NCBI RefSeq assembly: GCF_030384665.1
Contig: NC_083676.1
Location: forward strand, 1,922,001-1,986,000
Origin: Lodderomyces elongisporus
Taxonomy: Eukaryota; Ascomycota; Pichiomycetes; Serinales; Debaryomycetaceae
Direction: 5' to 3'
DNA length: 64,000 nucleotides
The notes beneath the pieces are model-generated. The model had not been told where the DNA came from. It saw only the letters and a list, made by a program, of their open reading frames with translations, and did not search any database. This document shows positions 1-8,353 of the stretch, in pieces. Position numbers and translations under genes: made by a program. Each line of letters starts with the position of its first letter. The first letter of the stretch is position 1.

Positions 1-3000
1 TTGTGAATCGTTTTTGACCCAAAGCTTTATCTGCTTAGCTTCTGGATCAACAGCAACAGAACCCAGCGAGGTCTTTAAATACTTTTGGTTCGGATATTGG
101 ACTCGTATGATGTTTGGGTACAAAGATCCCGTGACTATGGCCATAACCAATGCATAGTTGATTTTCGCTTCACTTTTACCGATGCTTCCATATGCTGTGA
201 ATCCCATCTCCAGAATGAGCTGCAAAAACTGTGCTTTGGTTGACTTTATGTCTTTTAAAGCTGTATAAGACAAACAGTTTTCACGAATAAACAGCTTAAT
301 AGGGTTTTTGCTATATTCAAGGTAAACTTTAGCCTCTGCGATAAGATCACCATATCCACCAGAATACCTGTTCAAAATCTGTTTAACCTTTTCCCTATTC
401 TCTAAATTGTTGATAAAAATGCTTCCTACTGAATTGATTGCCGCCAACGTAACACACATATCAAGACAATCGAATATGCAGCCCAATATCAAGAGCTTAC
501 CTGTATGTGGGTCCGTTGGTAAGTATGAAAGATATCGGCCCAAATTTGTAAGATTTCCACTGTCTAAAGCACCAACATCTTCCAATAAACGTTGAGCCGA
601 AGATAATGCTTGCTTATCAGGAGCATCAAGACCACTTGCTATAAACTTTTCAACGTTCGAAATACCCATGGACTTAACAATCAAATATAAATTTTCTAAC
701 CTTACTCTCTTGATCTCTGGAATGGGCTGTACAAGCATACTCAGTTCTGTCTCCTTTGTATACAAATGGTAGCATAACCCACTAGTAACACGCCCAGCTC
801 TACCTCGTCTCTGTTTAATTTCTGCTTGAGAGCACCATTCTTCAATAAGCTTTGTTGCGTTTAAAGCAGGGTCAAAAAACATATTTTTAGAACGACCTGT
901 ATCAATCACAACAACACAATCGGGAATAGTGATCGATGTTTCTGCAATATTGGTAGCAAATACAACTTTCCTGGTTCCCCTTAACGGTTTAACAAAGACC
1001 CGTTTTTGCTCTTGTGGTGATAATGAGGAGTGAAGCGGTAATGCCAATATTCCAGAAAAATTCAAACTTGTTTCCTTTACAGCGCGGTTGATCTCACCAA
1101 CACCTGGTAAAAAAACAAGCAACGAACCATCATTATCTTGAGCAGCAAGCTTTTTGTGAACATGCTTGATAAGTTGCGCTAGTAAATCATAATTGATGTT
1201 TCCCATTTTGAAAAATGCTGCATCTGCACGAGGTGTGATAAGATCTCCATTGACTTCCATCTTGTAATCCAACTCGTCAATAACATCATTTAAATACAAG
1301 TCTTGAATCGGGTAGGTCCTTCCTTCAACATGGGTATGCTCAATAGTTGATTTAAAAAACTGGTCGAATTTATCCTTTTTGATTGTTGCAGACATCAAGA
1401 TTATTTTTAAATTCTTGAATCGCTTGACCAAATCTCTAAGAATAATCAATAAAAAGTCGCTATCGACGGATCTTTCGTGTACCTCATCAATGAAGATGTA
1501 TCTGAGATGTTCAAAGATCAGTCCACTTTCAGTCTCATTATGTTGCTGATTTGATATATTCTGTAGCATTCGAAGTAAAATACCTGTTGTAACAAAGCTT
1601 ATCCTAGTGTTTCCAGAAACTTTGCTTTCTCCTCTGATGATATATCCAGTCTCGCGACCAACTTCATCTTTTCTTTCCTCTGCAACTCTATTTGCCAAAC
1701 CCATTGCAGAAATACGACGTGGTTGTGTGCAAATAATGGTAGATGAAAAATCCCCTCTTTCATTCAAGTCATCAAGAATATATTGCACAACCTGTGTAGA
1801 CTTACCCGATCCTGTTTCACCCGTAACTAATGTGATCTGGTTAGAGTTAATTGCTTGCACCAATGCGTCTCGTTTCTTCCATGCTGGCAACAGTTCCCGC
1901 CCTCGATCTTGTTTCAACTCTTTTAATCTGCTTTCATACAGTTTCTTCACTGCTTGTGGATCGAGTTTTTGTGCCTTATTCCTTTTTTGTGATGAACGGT
2001 AGTTTAAATTCAGTCTTGTTGTTTGCGATGTGGCAGAGTCATTAATCTTTTCATACATGCATAATGACCCAGGGTTTTGAATTTTATCCATCAAATTTAA
2101 TTCCAACCACTCTACTATCGAGTACAACATGCATTCTCCAACATGCAACTCTGAGATCAAACTCTTTACTATCGCTAACTTGACGTAATTGGCAATCTTG
2201 TATTCGTTCTTTACAACAATTTGAATCCCTGGTAGTTCATTAGGATACATAGGACTTTTGAAAAGCTGAACACTAACTTTGTCGCCCTTGATATTTTCTG
2301 GCAGTAAAGGAATAGTCACCACATTATAAGAATTTTTTTCAATGTTTGTTTTGGCCATACTCAACGCTTCTACTTCTTGATCCCACAATTCTTGACTCTC
2401 CTCTTCACTAATACGCAAGGGCAAGTTCAGCAGCCCTGTGTCCAAAAGTTTAGTTAACGCAATTGCAGTGGCAAAATCATCCTCTCCGCATTCCTCAAAT
2501 AACCGAAGCACAATGTCTTCCGAAAATCCGGAATGTTTCAATCTTTTCATCGCAAGTTCTGTCTTTAATGGCCTAGAAACTTTCAACACAACATCAGATT
2601 CAGTTTCAGATTTCAAGAATGAAGATGGTAAATCATCTTCAGGAAGGTGAAAGATAAGCCACTCGAGTGCATCAGTAAATGTTGATGTAAACTGGAGAGA
2701 CTCTTTCACGTGGTTGCGTCGAAAACCTAGATTTACCAATTTATCAACGAGACTTTTGTCCTCATCTTGCTCTAGTTTACCAAAATTATTCTTTTCTTTT
2801 CCATGCTTCTCGTTACCCTTGTTGTTCCTCAAATTCTCCTCGCTCCAGTCAAGGTACTCTCGCACTGAGAGCTCTATATCCGCCCTAAGCTCCGATGGTA
2901 TGTCAAATAGTGGGGCAGATTCCCAAACTTTGCGAGGTAGAGAGTTTGCCAATGTGGCAACTTTACTATTTCCCTGCTCATGTCCCAAGGAGACTGCTGG

Positions 3001-3669
3001 CTTATGTACTTTGGCCTCCTGGTTCATCTTATCTAGCTTCTCTTTAGCTAATTTCTTCTTCAACTCTTCTTGTTCTATGTACACAACGAAGGGGTTGATA
3101 TTGTATCGAATATCGTGCAAATATTTATTTTCTTTTAAAAGCTTGGCTCGCTCGTTTTCCAAATCGGTCCAATAATCCCTAAAGATTATCGGTAATAACA
3201 TTTTCATATTCTTTATATAGTTGATTCTGTGCAACACAAATGTAGCTGACATGTGTCTCGCTTCGTTGGTAGTCTCCTTTGGTGTATAATCTGGTTTGAA
3301 CTTTATACTAATCAATTCCTTTGTTTTCGGATTCTCCCACGACAAAGTAACGATACATACAACTCCACTCGACTTTTTCATCATGCTATAATCGCACTTA
3401 TTCCATTTCTGTTTTTGACAATGTTCGTTGAGTAAAGTTACTGGTAGCTTACCTGTCCATCCAAAATTATCGCCTATTACTAGCCCTCGGGCAGGCTTTT
3501 TAGCATCTGTAGACTCATCAGTCAGAGACCTATTCCCTTTCACCTTTCCCTTCCCCGCGCTAGCATTAGCATCAGCACCGTTATTCGAATCCACGCCCTT
3601 CTTCTTCTTATCACCTTTTTTCGTTACAGGCTCCGGTGTTTCATTCTTGGCCTTTACTTTCTTGCCCAT
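1..3669 (-). CDS. DEAH-box RNA helicase, YLR419W/DHX29-DHX57 type (3' end cut off by window)
   Basis: An open frame runs from the ATG at 3669-3667 to the window edge: 1223 codons, no stop. The N-terminus is Lys-rich and low complexity. A UBA-like segment follows at about residues 304-345, then an RWD-like region at about 420-540. The helicase core has motif I (GETGSGKST, about residue 610), motif II DEVH (about 728), motif III SAT and motif VI QRRGRAGR. The start of the HA2/winged-helix part is present, and the C-terminal OB-fold is missing beyond the edge. UBA plus RWD before a DEAH core is typical of the DHX29/DHX57 group and of S. cerevisiae YLR419W (about 1435 aa), so roughly 200 residues are probably missing. 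The family unwinds RNA with ATP; DHX29 acts in translation initiation, but the yeast protein's role is poorly defined. The assignment is confident at family level. Confidence 0.93.
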   Translation of the reverse strand, partial: MGKKVKAKNETPEPVTKKGDKKKKGVDSNNGADANASAGKGKVKGNRSLTDESTDAKKPARGLVIGDNFGWTGKLPVTLLNEHCQKQKWNKCDYSMMKKSSGVVCIVTLSWENPKTKELISIKFKPDYTPKETTNEARHMSATFVLHRINYIKNMKMLLPIIFRDYWTDLENERAKLLKENKYLHDIRYNINPFVVYIEQEELKKKLAKEKLDKMNQEAKVHKPAVSLGHEQGNSKVATLANSLPRKVWESAPLFDIPSELRADIELSVREYLDWSEENLRNNKGNEKHGKEKNNFGKLEQDEDKSLVDKLVNLGFRRNHVKESLQFTSTFTDALEWLIFHLPEDDLPSSFLKSETESDVVLKVSRPLKTELAMKRLKHSGFSEDIVLRLFEECGEDDFATAIALTKLLDTGLLNLPLRISEEESQELWDQEVEALSMAKTNIEKNSYNVVTIPLLPENIKGDKVSVQLFKSPMYPNELPGIQIVVKNEYKIANYVKLAIVKSLISELHVGECMLYSIVEWLELNLMDKIQNPGSLCMYEKINDSATSQTTRLNLNYRSSQKRNKAQKLDPQAVKKLYESRLKELKQDRGRELLPAWKKRDALVQAINSNQITLVTGETGSGKSTQVVQYILDDLNERGDFSSTIICTQPRRISAMGLANRVAEERKDEVGRETGYIIRGESKVSGNTRISFVTTGILLRMLQNISNQQHNETESGLIFEHLRYIFIDEVHERSVDSDFLLIILRDLVKRFKNLKIILMSATIKKDKFDQFFKSTIEHTHVEGRTYPIQDLYLNDVIDELDYKMEVNGDLITPRADAAFFKMGNINYDLLAQLIKHVHKKLAAQDNDGSLLVFLPGVGEINRAVKETSLNFSGILALPLHSSLSPQEQKRVFVKPLRGTRKVVFATNIAETSITIPDCVVVIDTGRSKNMFFDPALNATKLIEEWCSQAEIKQRRGRAGRVTSGLCYHLYTKETELSMLVQPIPEIKRVRLENLYLIVKSMGISNVEKFIASGLDAPDKQALSSAQRLLEDVGALDSGNLTNLGRYLSYLPTDPHTGKLLILGCIFDCLDMCVTLAAINSVGSIFINNLENREKVKQILNRYSGGYGDLIAEAKVYLEYSKNPIKLFIRENCLSYTALKDIKSTKAQFLQLILEMGFTAYGSIGKSEAKINYALVMAIVTGSLYPNIIRVQYPNQKYLKTSLGSVAVDPEAKQIKLWVKNDSQ

Positions 3670-4032
3670 GAGTTTTAAAATATTATGAATTGAATGACCC
3701 AGTGATTGAAGTGAATTGTAAACTAATTTTATTTTTTTTTACAAATTTCTTTAAAATCATGTTTTTGCGGCAGCTTACAAGTTCAAATGCGACAAAGCAA
3801 AAAAAGAAAAAAGAAAACTATACATTTGAAAACTTTGAAGAAAAATAAACCACAAATTTGATAGACATTGATTGTGACTTGTGGTAATAAGACTTTCCCA
3901 TAAAGATATCCTACCATTGAGCTTGTAAAAAAATGGTTATACTGGCTTTGGCTGAATTCTTTTGCATAACCAAACTATTATTGGTCATAATTAATTTTTA
4001 AGAAAAAAAAAATCAAGATATTTCAATACCTC
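3670..4032. other. Promoter-side intergenic DNA of the helicase gene
   Basis: AT-rich, with several A and T runs. It lies between the helicase start and the first tRNA-Trp and must hold the helicase promoter on the minus strand. No other gene is visible. Confidence 0.6.
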
Positions 4033-4040
4033 AAAAAAAA
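4033..4040 (-). terminator. RNA polymerase III terminator of tRNA-Trp copy 1
   Basis: Eight A residues on the plus strand give T8 on the transcribed strand, 6 nt past the tRNA 3' end. That is a strong Pol III stop. Confidence 0.8.
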
Positions 4041-4046
4041 TTAAAA

Positions 4047-4120
4047 TGAAGCTGACAGGATTCGAACCTGCGATCGCCTGATTTGGAATCAGATGCCTTA
4101 CCGGACTTGGCCACAGCTCC
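4047..4120 (-). tRNA. tRNA-Trp (anticodon CCA), copy 1
   Basis: The reverse complement folds as a full cloverleaf: a 7-bp acceptor (GGAGCTG with CAGCTTC, one G-T pair), a 3-bp D stem GCC/GGC, an anticodon stem TCTGA/TCAGG with loop TTCCAAA (anticodon CCA), and a T arm GCAGG-TTCGAAT-CCTGT. The discriminator is A, at 4047. There is no intron, whereas S. cerevisiae tRNA-Trp carries one. It is identical over all 74 nt to the copy at 8158-8231, in the opposite orientation. Confidence 0.95.
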
Positions 4121-4419
4121 AACAGTAAAGAAATGTTAATTAGACTATCAACACGACTTTTCAGAGAAAAAAGATACTAAAGCTCTTATATCCTGGAGTC
4201 TAGTGGTTATATCTTGATAAAAACTAATGGATTCAAAAGAAAGTACATAATTATTGTTCTTTTTTTCCATAAAAAAAAAAAAAAGAAAAGAGGTCTCCAG
4301 ATATTTACTGTCAATAAACCGGTAATACTTATTTCCATCTCTTTTGGTTAGTCTATATGAATATAAAGAATCTACTACATTAAAAACAACAAACAGCATC
4401 ATAACAACAACAATGACCA

Positions 4420-5529
4420 TTACCTCTTGTTCTTCTGTTTGATTTCCACATCTTTTGTTGCGTGTAATTTAACAATGTTCGGATAGTCTGGTCTATTACC
4501 CATGTAGCCTAGCGACCAGTCGTAACTAACTGCATAGGCAAATATCGTACCATTCTTATTAAAAGCGGTAGCTGAAACAGTACCTGGCAATTCTGGAAAC
4601 AGTTTTAATCTTTGTTTTGCATCCTTGTCCCAGAAACAAAATGTTCCATCTGACCCTGCAGTACTAAAGGTACCGTATATAGGATGGAATGAAATGGCAT
4701 TAACAGGGTAGGCTTGTGACTCGCTAGTACTGGATGTCGTTCGAACTCCTGTTGTTGATGTACTAGATCCAGATTTTCTGTGACACTTGAATGAAAATCC
4801 AAACTTTTTCTGCTCGCTGTCATTAATGTATTGGATTGCACAACGACCTTCAATTGAACCCACAGCGAACCCATTTGCTTGTGGGTAGCATGCTATTGTT
4901 CTTGTCTGCCATTTCAAAGGAGATTGACTAGTCTTCCAAATTGCTTGTGGATTGTTCAAGTCTATTATACTGATATGCCTCTCTGCACAGCCCACAACCA
5001 ATAGTTTCTGTGATGAATCCATCGTGTAGCACCGCTCTGGTAAGTTGATTGTACTAACAGGGTTTGGCGTTCTCATGTCCCAATACTTTAAGGTCTTATC
5101 CCACGATCCACTGGCAACCACTGGGGTATTTGTTGGGCCACACTCAACGTATCTTACTGCCCTCACTGGTGCATCGTGCTGTCCAATTTGCTGTTGTTGT
5201 TGTGTTGCTAAGTCGAATATTTTGACTTGATTATCTGCTCCTCCACTAACAACCTTTGTACCATCAGTGGACCACCGTGACGAAAACACGGGTGCACTGT
5301 GTTCATACATGGCCTTCCCCTGATTGTTCCCTGTGTTTGAATCAATCTCATAGATTCTCACTTTTTTATCCCAACTAGCAACAGCCAAGAGATCTTGTTG
5401 TGGTGAGAATGAAATATCTTCAATTGAATCCTCGGGACCATTGTTGATGGTAATATCATTCATGAGCTCTTGGCCCGTGGCTGCACTCGTAGTGGATGTT
5501 GGAGCACTAGATGCAGTTAGGAATGACAT
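4420..5529 (-). CDS. GLE2: GLE2/RAE1 WD40 nucleoporin and mRNA export factor
   Basis: 369 aa, close to yeast Gle2 (365 aa), starting at the ATG at 5529. After a Ser/Thr-rich N-terminus of about 30 residues come WD40 blades, with clear repeats such as SFSPQQDLLAVASWDKKVRI, a GGADNQVKIFD blade and a VASGSWDKTLKYWDMR blade. The ending with YDWSLGYMGNRPDYPN and a basic EIKQKNKR tail is characteristic of Gle2. The family binds the GLEBS motif of Nup116/Nup98 at the nuclear pore and serves poly(A) RNA export. A CTG codon at about residue 310 falls where yeast has Gly and human RAE1 has Thr (from memory), which fits serine better than leucine. Together with the downstream transporter gene it sits between two inverted tRNA-Trp copies. 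Confidence 0.95.
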   Translation of the reverse strand: MSFLTASSAPTSTTSAATGQELMNDITINNGPEDSIEDISFSPQQDLLAVASWDKKVRIYEIDSNTGNNQGKAMYEHSAPVFSSRWSTDGTKVVSGGADNQVKIFDLATQQQQQIGQHDAPVRAVRYVECGPTNTPVVASGSWDKTLKYWDMRTPNPVSTINLPERCYTMDSSQKLLVVGCAERHISIIDLNNPQAIWKTSQSPLKWQTRTIACYPQANGFAVGSIEGRCAIQYINDSEQKKFGFSFKCHRKSGSSTSTTGVRTTSSTSESQAYPVNAISFHPIYGTFSTAGSDGTFCFWDKDAKQRLKLFPELPGTVSATAFNKNGTIFAYAVSYDWSLGYMGNRPDYPNIVKLHATKDVEIKQKNKR

Positions 5530-6026
5530 CTTGGTATATTGATGGTATCAAGGATATGATTAATTGAGCAACAAAGTATATTTTTTTTTTTGAAATGAGG
5601 ACCTCAACTTATCCAGTGCGGGTTTTGAGAATATATGTATATGTATATGTGTATGTGTATATATATATATGTATTTTTTTTTTCTTTTCAAGTTTCTCTA
5701 TGTTCTTTTGTGTTCTTGATGCTCGATCTGAATATTTATAGCTGAAGCCGCGAAATATCTTCAACCCAAAATAAAACGAAGTGAATGAGTGGGGGGCGGG
5801 GGGTGACAAACAAAAAATAAGAACAAAAAATAAAAGAGTCAAAAGAGATAATGAAAATATACAAAATAGAAGGTTAAAAAGCAAAAAAAGAGGGATAGTG
5901 GAATGTAGAAAAAGTTGGATTCATCGAATTGTCTGCTTATCTCTTTAAATCGTTTTGATATAAAGAGCAATTAGAGTGAAAAGAGGGGGGGTTGAGGTTA
6001 AGAAGCTAGCAATATAACTCTATAAT
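5530..6026. other. Intergenic between GLE2 and AVT-like gene
   Basis: About 500 bp holding the GLE2 promoter and the 3' side of the transporter gene. It contains a TATATG/TGTATG tract at 5635-5672 and A- and G-rich runs (GGGGGGCGGGGGG near 5791). The open frames here are low complexity and do not look coding. Confidence 0.5.
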
Positions 6027-7484
6027 CTATTTATGTTCTACTTCTAAAAGAAAAATGGCGCTTAAACATGTAACCATGACAATAAATCCCCAAATGGCCA
6101 ATGCCAATCCACCGTATTTGCAGAATTTCTCTAAATTGTTCATCTTTGTACGTGGTTCTAGTGGTTTCATTAACATATATGCAAACAGCCCTGGTAAGAT
6201 GAATGCAATAGATGTCGAACCGGTACTTCCAACAAATGCAAGTACCCTGGCTAGCGAAGTAACAGATAATGCCACTATATAGCCCAATAGGACAATCGCC
6301 GTCGTGATCATATAAAACCTACGTGTTGTCATTGGAACTACAATTGGGGCATGGCCCAATGTATCATGAGCGCCTTCCATTGGAGTCGTAGAAATAATAG
6401 ATGATGAAAGATTGTTGTTGGTATCAGCTGAAGCAATACTCTCGACATCTGAGCTTGTGGCATACCCATTGTCTAAACTACCATAATTGGTGCGTTCTTG
6501 TCTCAATTTCTTTCTCAACTTTGCCGACTTGACCCCATTTTTAATGAAATAAATGACATGGTTAACTGAGCCTCTACAGGGATGACACTGCAAGGGGAAC
6601 GATAATGCTGACATTATAACAATTGAAATGTTTCCAATCAAGGTATAAATTGATGACGGCGAGTACATGGTGATTATATCAGCCTCAACATCTCTTCCAA
6701 ACGTAAAGTATCCGAAAATGGCAACTATAAGGTAACAAAACAGTGCTGTTATGAGAGCATTCCAAATTATGAAATTCGATTGTCTTGTCAGGCTTCCGTC
6801 TTTTGCATCTGGCTGGAGTTCATTTAAAAGGGCAAAAAAAAGTTGTTGGAAAGTAAAACTGAAAACAAATAAAGGTAATGAACTTAAAGTGTCTGAAATA
6901 TTCACAGGTCCAATCCAATCAATCTGTTTTGGAGGAATAAAGCTATGTGTTTCCTTGACTTCAACAAGATAGTTACCAATAACCAAGCAAATCAAATATG
7001 CAATGGAAAAGAGTGCCAATACACTAGTGTATTTGAGACTGCTCAAATTTTTCAAAAAGGATAAAGGTGCAACCACGAGTGCCATGATTATTGTGATCCA
7101 TAATTTTCTATCCATGAATATTGAACTTTCATCAACCCTCAAACTCTCCATTATCTTGGGCATAACGTCTCCAACCACCACCAAATACGAAACGGCAACA
7201 CCAAAGCATTTGATTGAAATTGCAGTATCAAAAATGATTGATAGATTGGGATATGTGATCTGAGCCAAACTGAAAAACGAAACCGAGCCTCTTTGTCCAG
7301 TGTATCTTGCTACTTTATTCTGTAGATACAGTCCGAAAGCTGAAGTGCATGCTGACCAAATAATAAGGATACAACCAAGTAGTAAACCATTTTGACGAAG
7401 ACCATACGGCATCGCCAAGATCCCTGCACCGATAATGGTGTTTAGAATGTTAACAGTCCCCGACTTGATAGTAGCTCTAGTCAT
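6027..7484 (-). CDS. Vacuolar amino-acid transporter, AVT5/6/7-type (AAAP family)
   Basis: 485 aa from the ATG at 7484. The first 40 residues are the family signature: a short N-terminus, then TVNILNTIIGAGILAMPYG in TM1, the most conserved AAAP segment. About 11 hydrophobic segments can be seen. A long hydrophilic loop rich in Ser/Asn/Asp (about residues 320-385) precedes the last ones. The short N-terminus before TM1 matches Avt5, Avt6 and Avt7 rather than Avt1, Avt3 or Avt4, which have long N-terminal extensions. These proteins use the vacuolar proton gradient to move amino acids across the vacuolar membrane, mostly outward in the Avt3-7 group. Substrate cannot be read from the sequence. 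The minus-strand leader lacks ATG for about 490 nt upstream. Confidence 0.88.
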   Translation of the reverse strand: MTRATIKSGTVNILNTIIGAGILAMPYGLRQNGLLLGCILIIWSACTSAFGLYLQNKVARYTGQRGSVSFFSLAQITYPNLSIIFDTAISIKCFGVAVSYLVVVGDVMPKIMESLRVDESSIFMDRKLWITIIMALVVAPLSFLKNLSSLKYTSVLALFSIAYLICLVIGNYLVEVKETHSFIPPKQIDWIGPVNISDTLSSLPLFVFSFTFQQLFFALLNELQPDAKDGSLTRQSNFIIWNALITALFCYLIVAIFGYFTFGRDVEADIITMYSPSSIYTLIGNISIVIMSALSFPLQCHPCRGSVNHVIYFIKNGVKSAKLRKKLRQERTNYGSLDNGYATSSDVESIASADTNNNLSSSIISTTPMEGAHDTLGHAPIVVPMTTRRFYMITTAIVLLGYIVALSVTSLARVLAFVGSTGSTSIAFILPGLFAYMLMKPLEPRTKMNNLEKFCKYGGLALAIWGFIVMVTCLSAIFLLEVEHK

Positions 7485-8157
7485 TTGTATGAGTATATGT
7501 GAATGAAGTTATTTGACTATGAATCTATCAAACAATACCTCTACTTATCGGTACAAATGTTATTCTTGGAGTCGGTGAGGGTGTGAAGTAGTATACTTGA
7601 AACAATGAAAGAAAGAACGAAAGAAAAAAAAAAGTTTTTTGCTATCGTCTATAATTTGATAGCAATTCAATGAGTTGAAGACCTAATTATTATAAAACCC
7701 TTATCTGGCAGTGTAGGTCTTTGAAGAGAAAAAAAAATAAAAAGAGAAAAGATTTCCGCTGCGGCGTTATTTTAAAAAATTTGGTACTAAAACGTTAAAT
7801 ATATTGAATATGCTTTTTTTCTTCACAGTAATCTATGTTGAGATTGATGATATCAACGATGTTTCTTAGTCAAGGTTGACTTATACACTTAGATGTAGAT
7901 AAGAAACAAGTAAATTAAGAAAGAAAAGAAAAAAAGGCGGTTGTGAATGTGAATGAATAATAGTCTTCACCTGCTTCCATCACATGAAATTTGCGATCGA
8001 GAAATTTAAATTGCGTTGAAACTTCGAGATAAGAAAACAAATAAATTATCAATCACAAATGTGGAAAAAGAAAAATTGAGTAATTGTAGTACTTTGTGAC
8101 TGTACTAGCTCAGAGTTTTAATAATGAAACTAGAGTGTTTAATAGCTCAGTTGTATT
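7485..8157. other. Intergenic, AVT-like promoter region
   Basis: AT-rich DNA with A/T runs; probably the promoter and leader of the minus-strand transporter gene. No further gene is supported. Confidence 0.5.
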
Positions 8158-8231
8158 GGAGCTGTGGCCAAGTCCGGTAAGGCATCTGATTCCAAATCAG
8201 GCGATCGCAGGTTCGAATCCTGTCAGCTTCA
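8158..8231 (+). tRNA. tRNA-Trp (anticodon CCA), copy 2
   Basis: All 74 positions match copy 1 at 4047-4120, but on the plus strand. The cloverleaf, intronless CCA anticodon loop and A discriminator are the same. The 5' flanks of the two copies are unrelated, so similarity is confined to the gene and a few bases after it. Confidence 0.95.
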
Positions 8232-8239
8232 TTTTTTTT
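8232..8239 (+). terminator. RNA polymerase III terminator of tRNA-Trp copy 2
   Basis: T8 follows directly on the discriminator base, then GTAAAAAAAA, which could pair with it. This is a standard Pol III stop. Confidence 0.8.
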
Positions 8240-8330
8240 GTAAAAAAAATCTGCTATTTTCTCTTCAACTGCTTAATATTTTTTTTTCGCTATTTTAAAC
8301 CATACTATTAATAGACACCTTAAAGATGCG

Positions 8331-8353
8331 ATTTGATGAGACTGTCATCAAAT
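8331..8353. repeat. Inverted repeat with 9-bp arms
   Basis: ATTTGATGA and TCATCAAAT are separated by 5 nt. It lies about 90 bp after tRNA-Trp copy 2. Function unknown; a stem-loop is possible. Confidence 0.6.

Noticed and set aside
4148..4420. 90-codon minus-strand frame directly after GLE2, starting on its stop
   Set aside because: Composition follows the AT-rich 3' region. There is no recognisable motif, and overlap with a stop codon is expected by chance.
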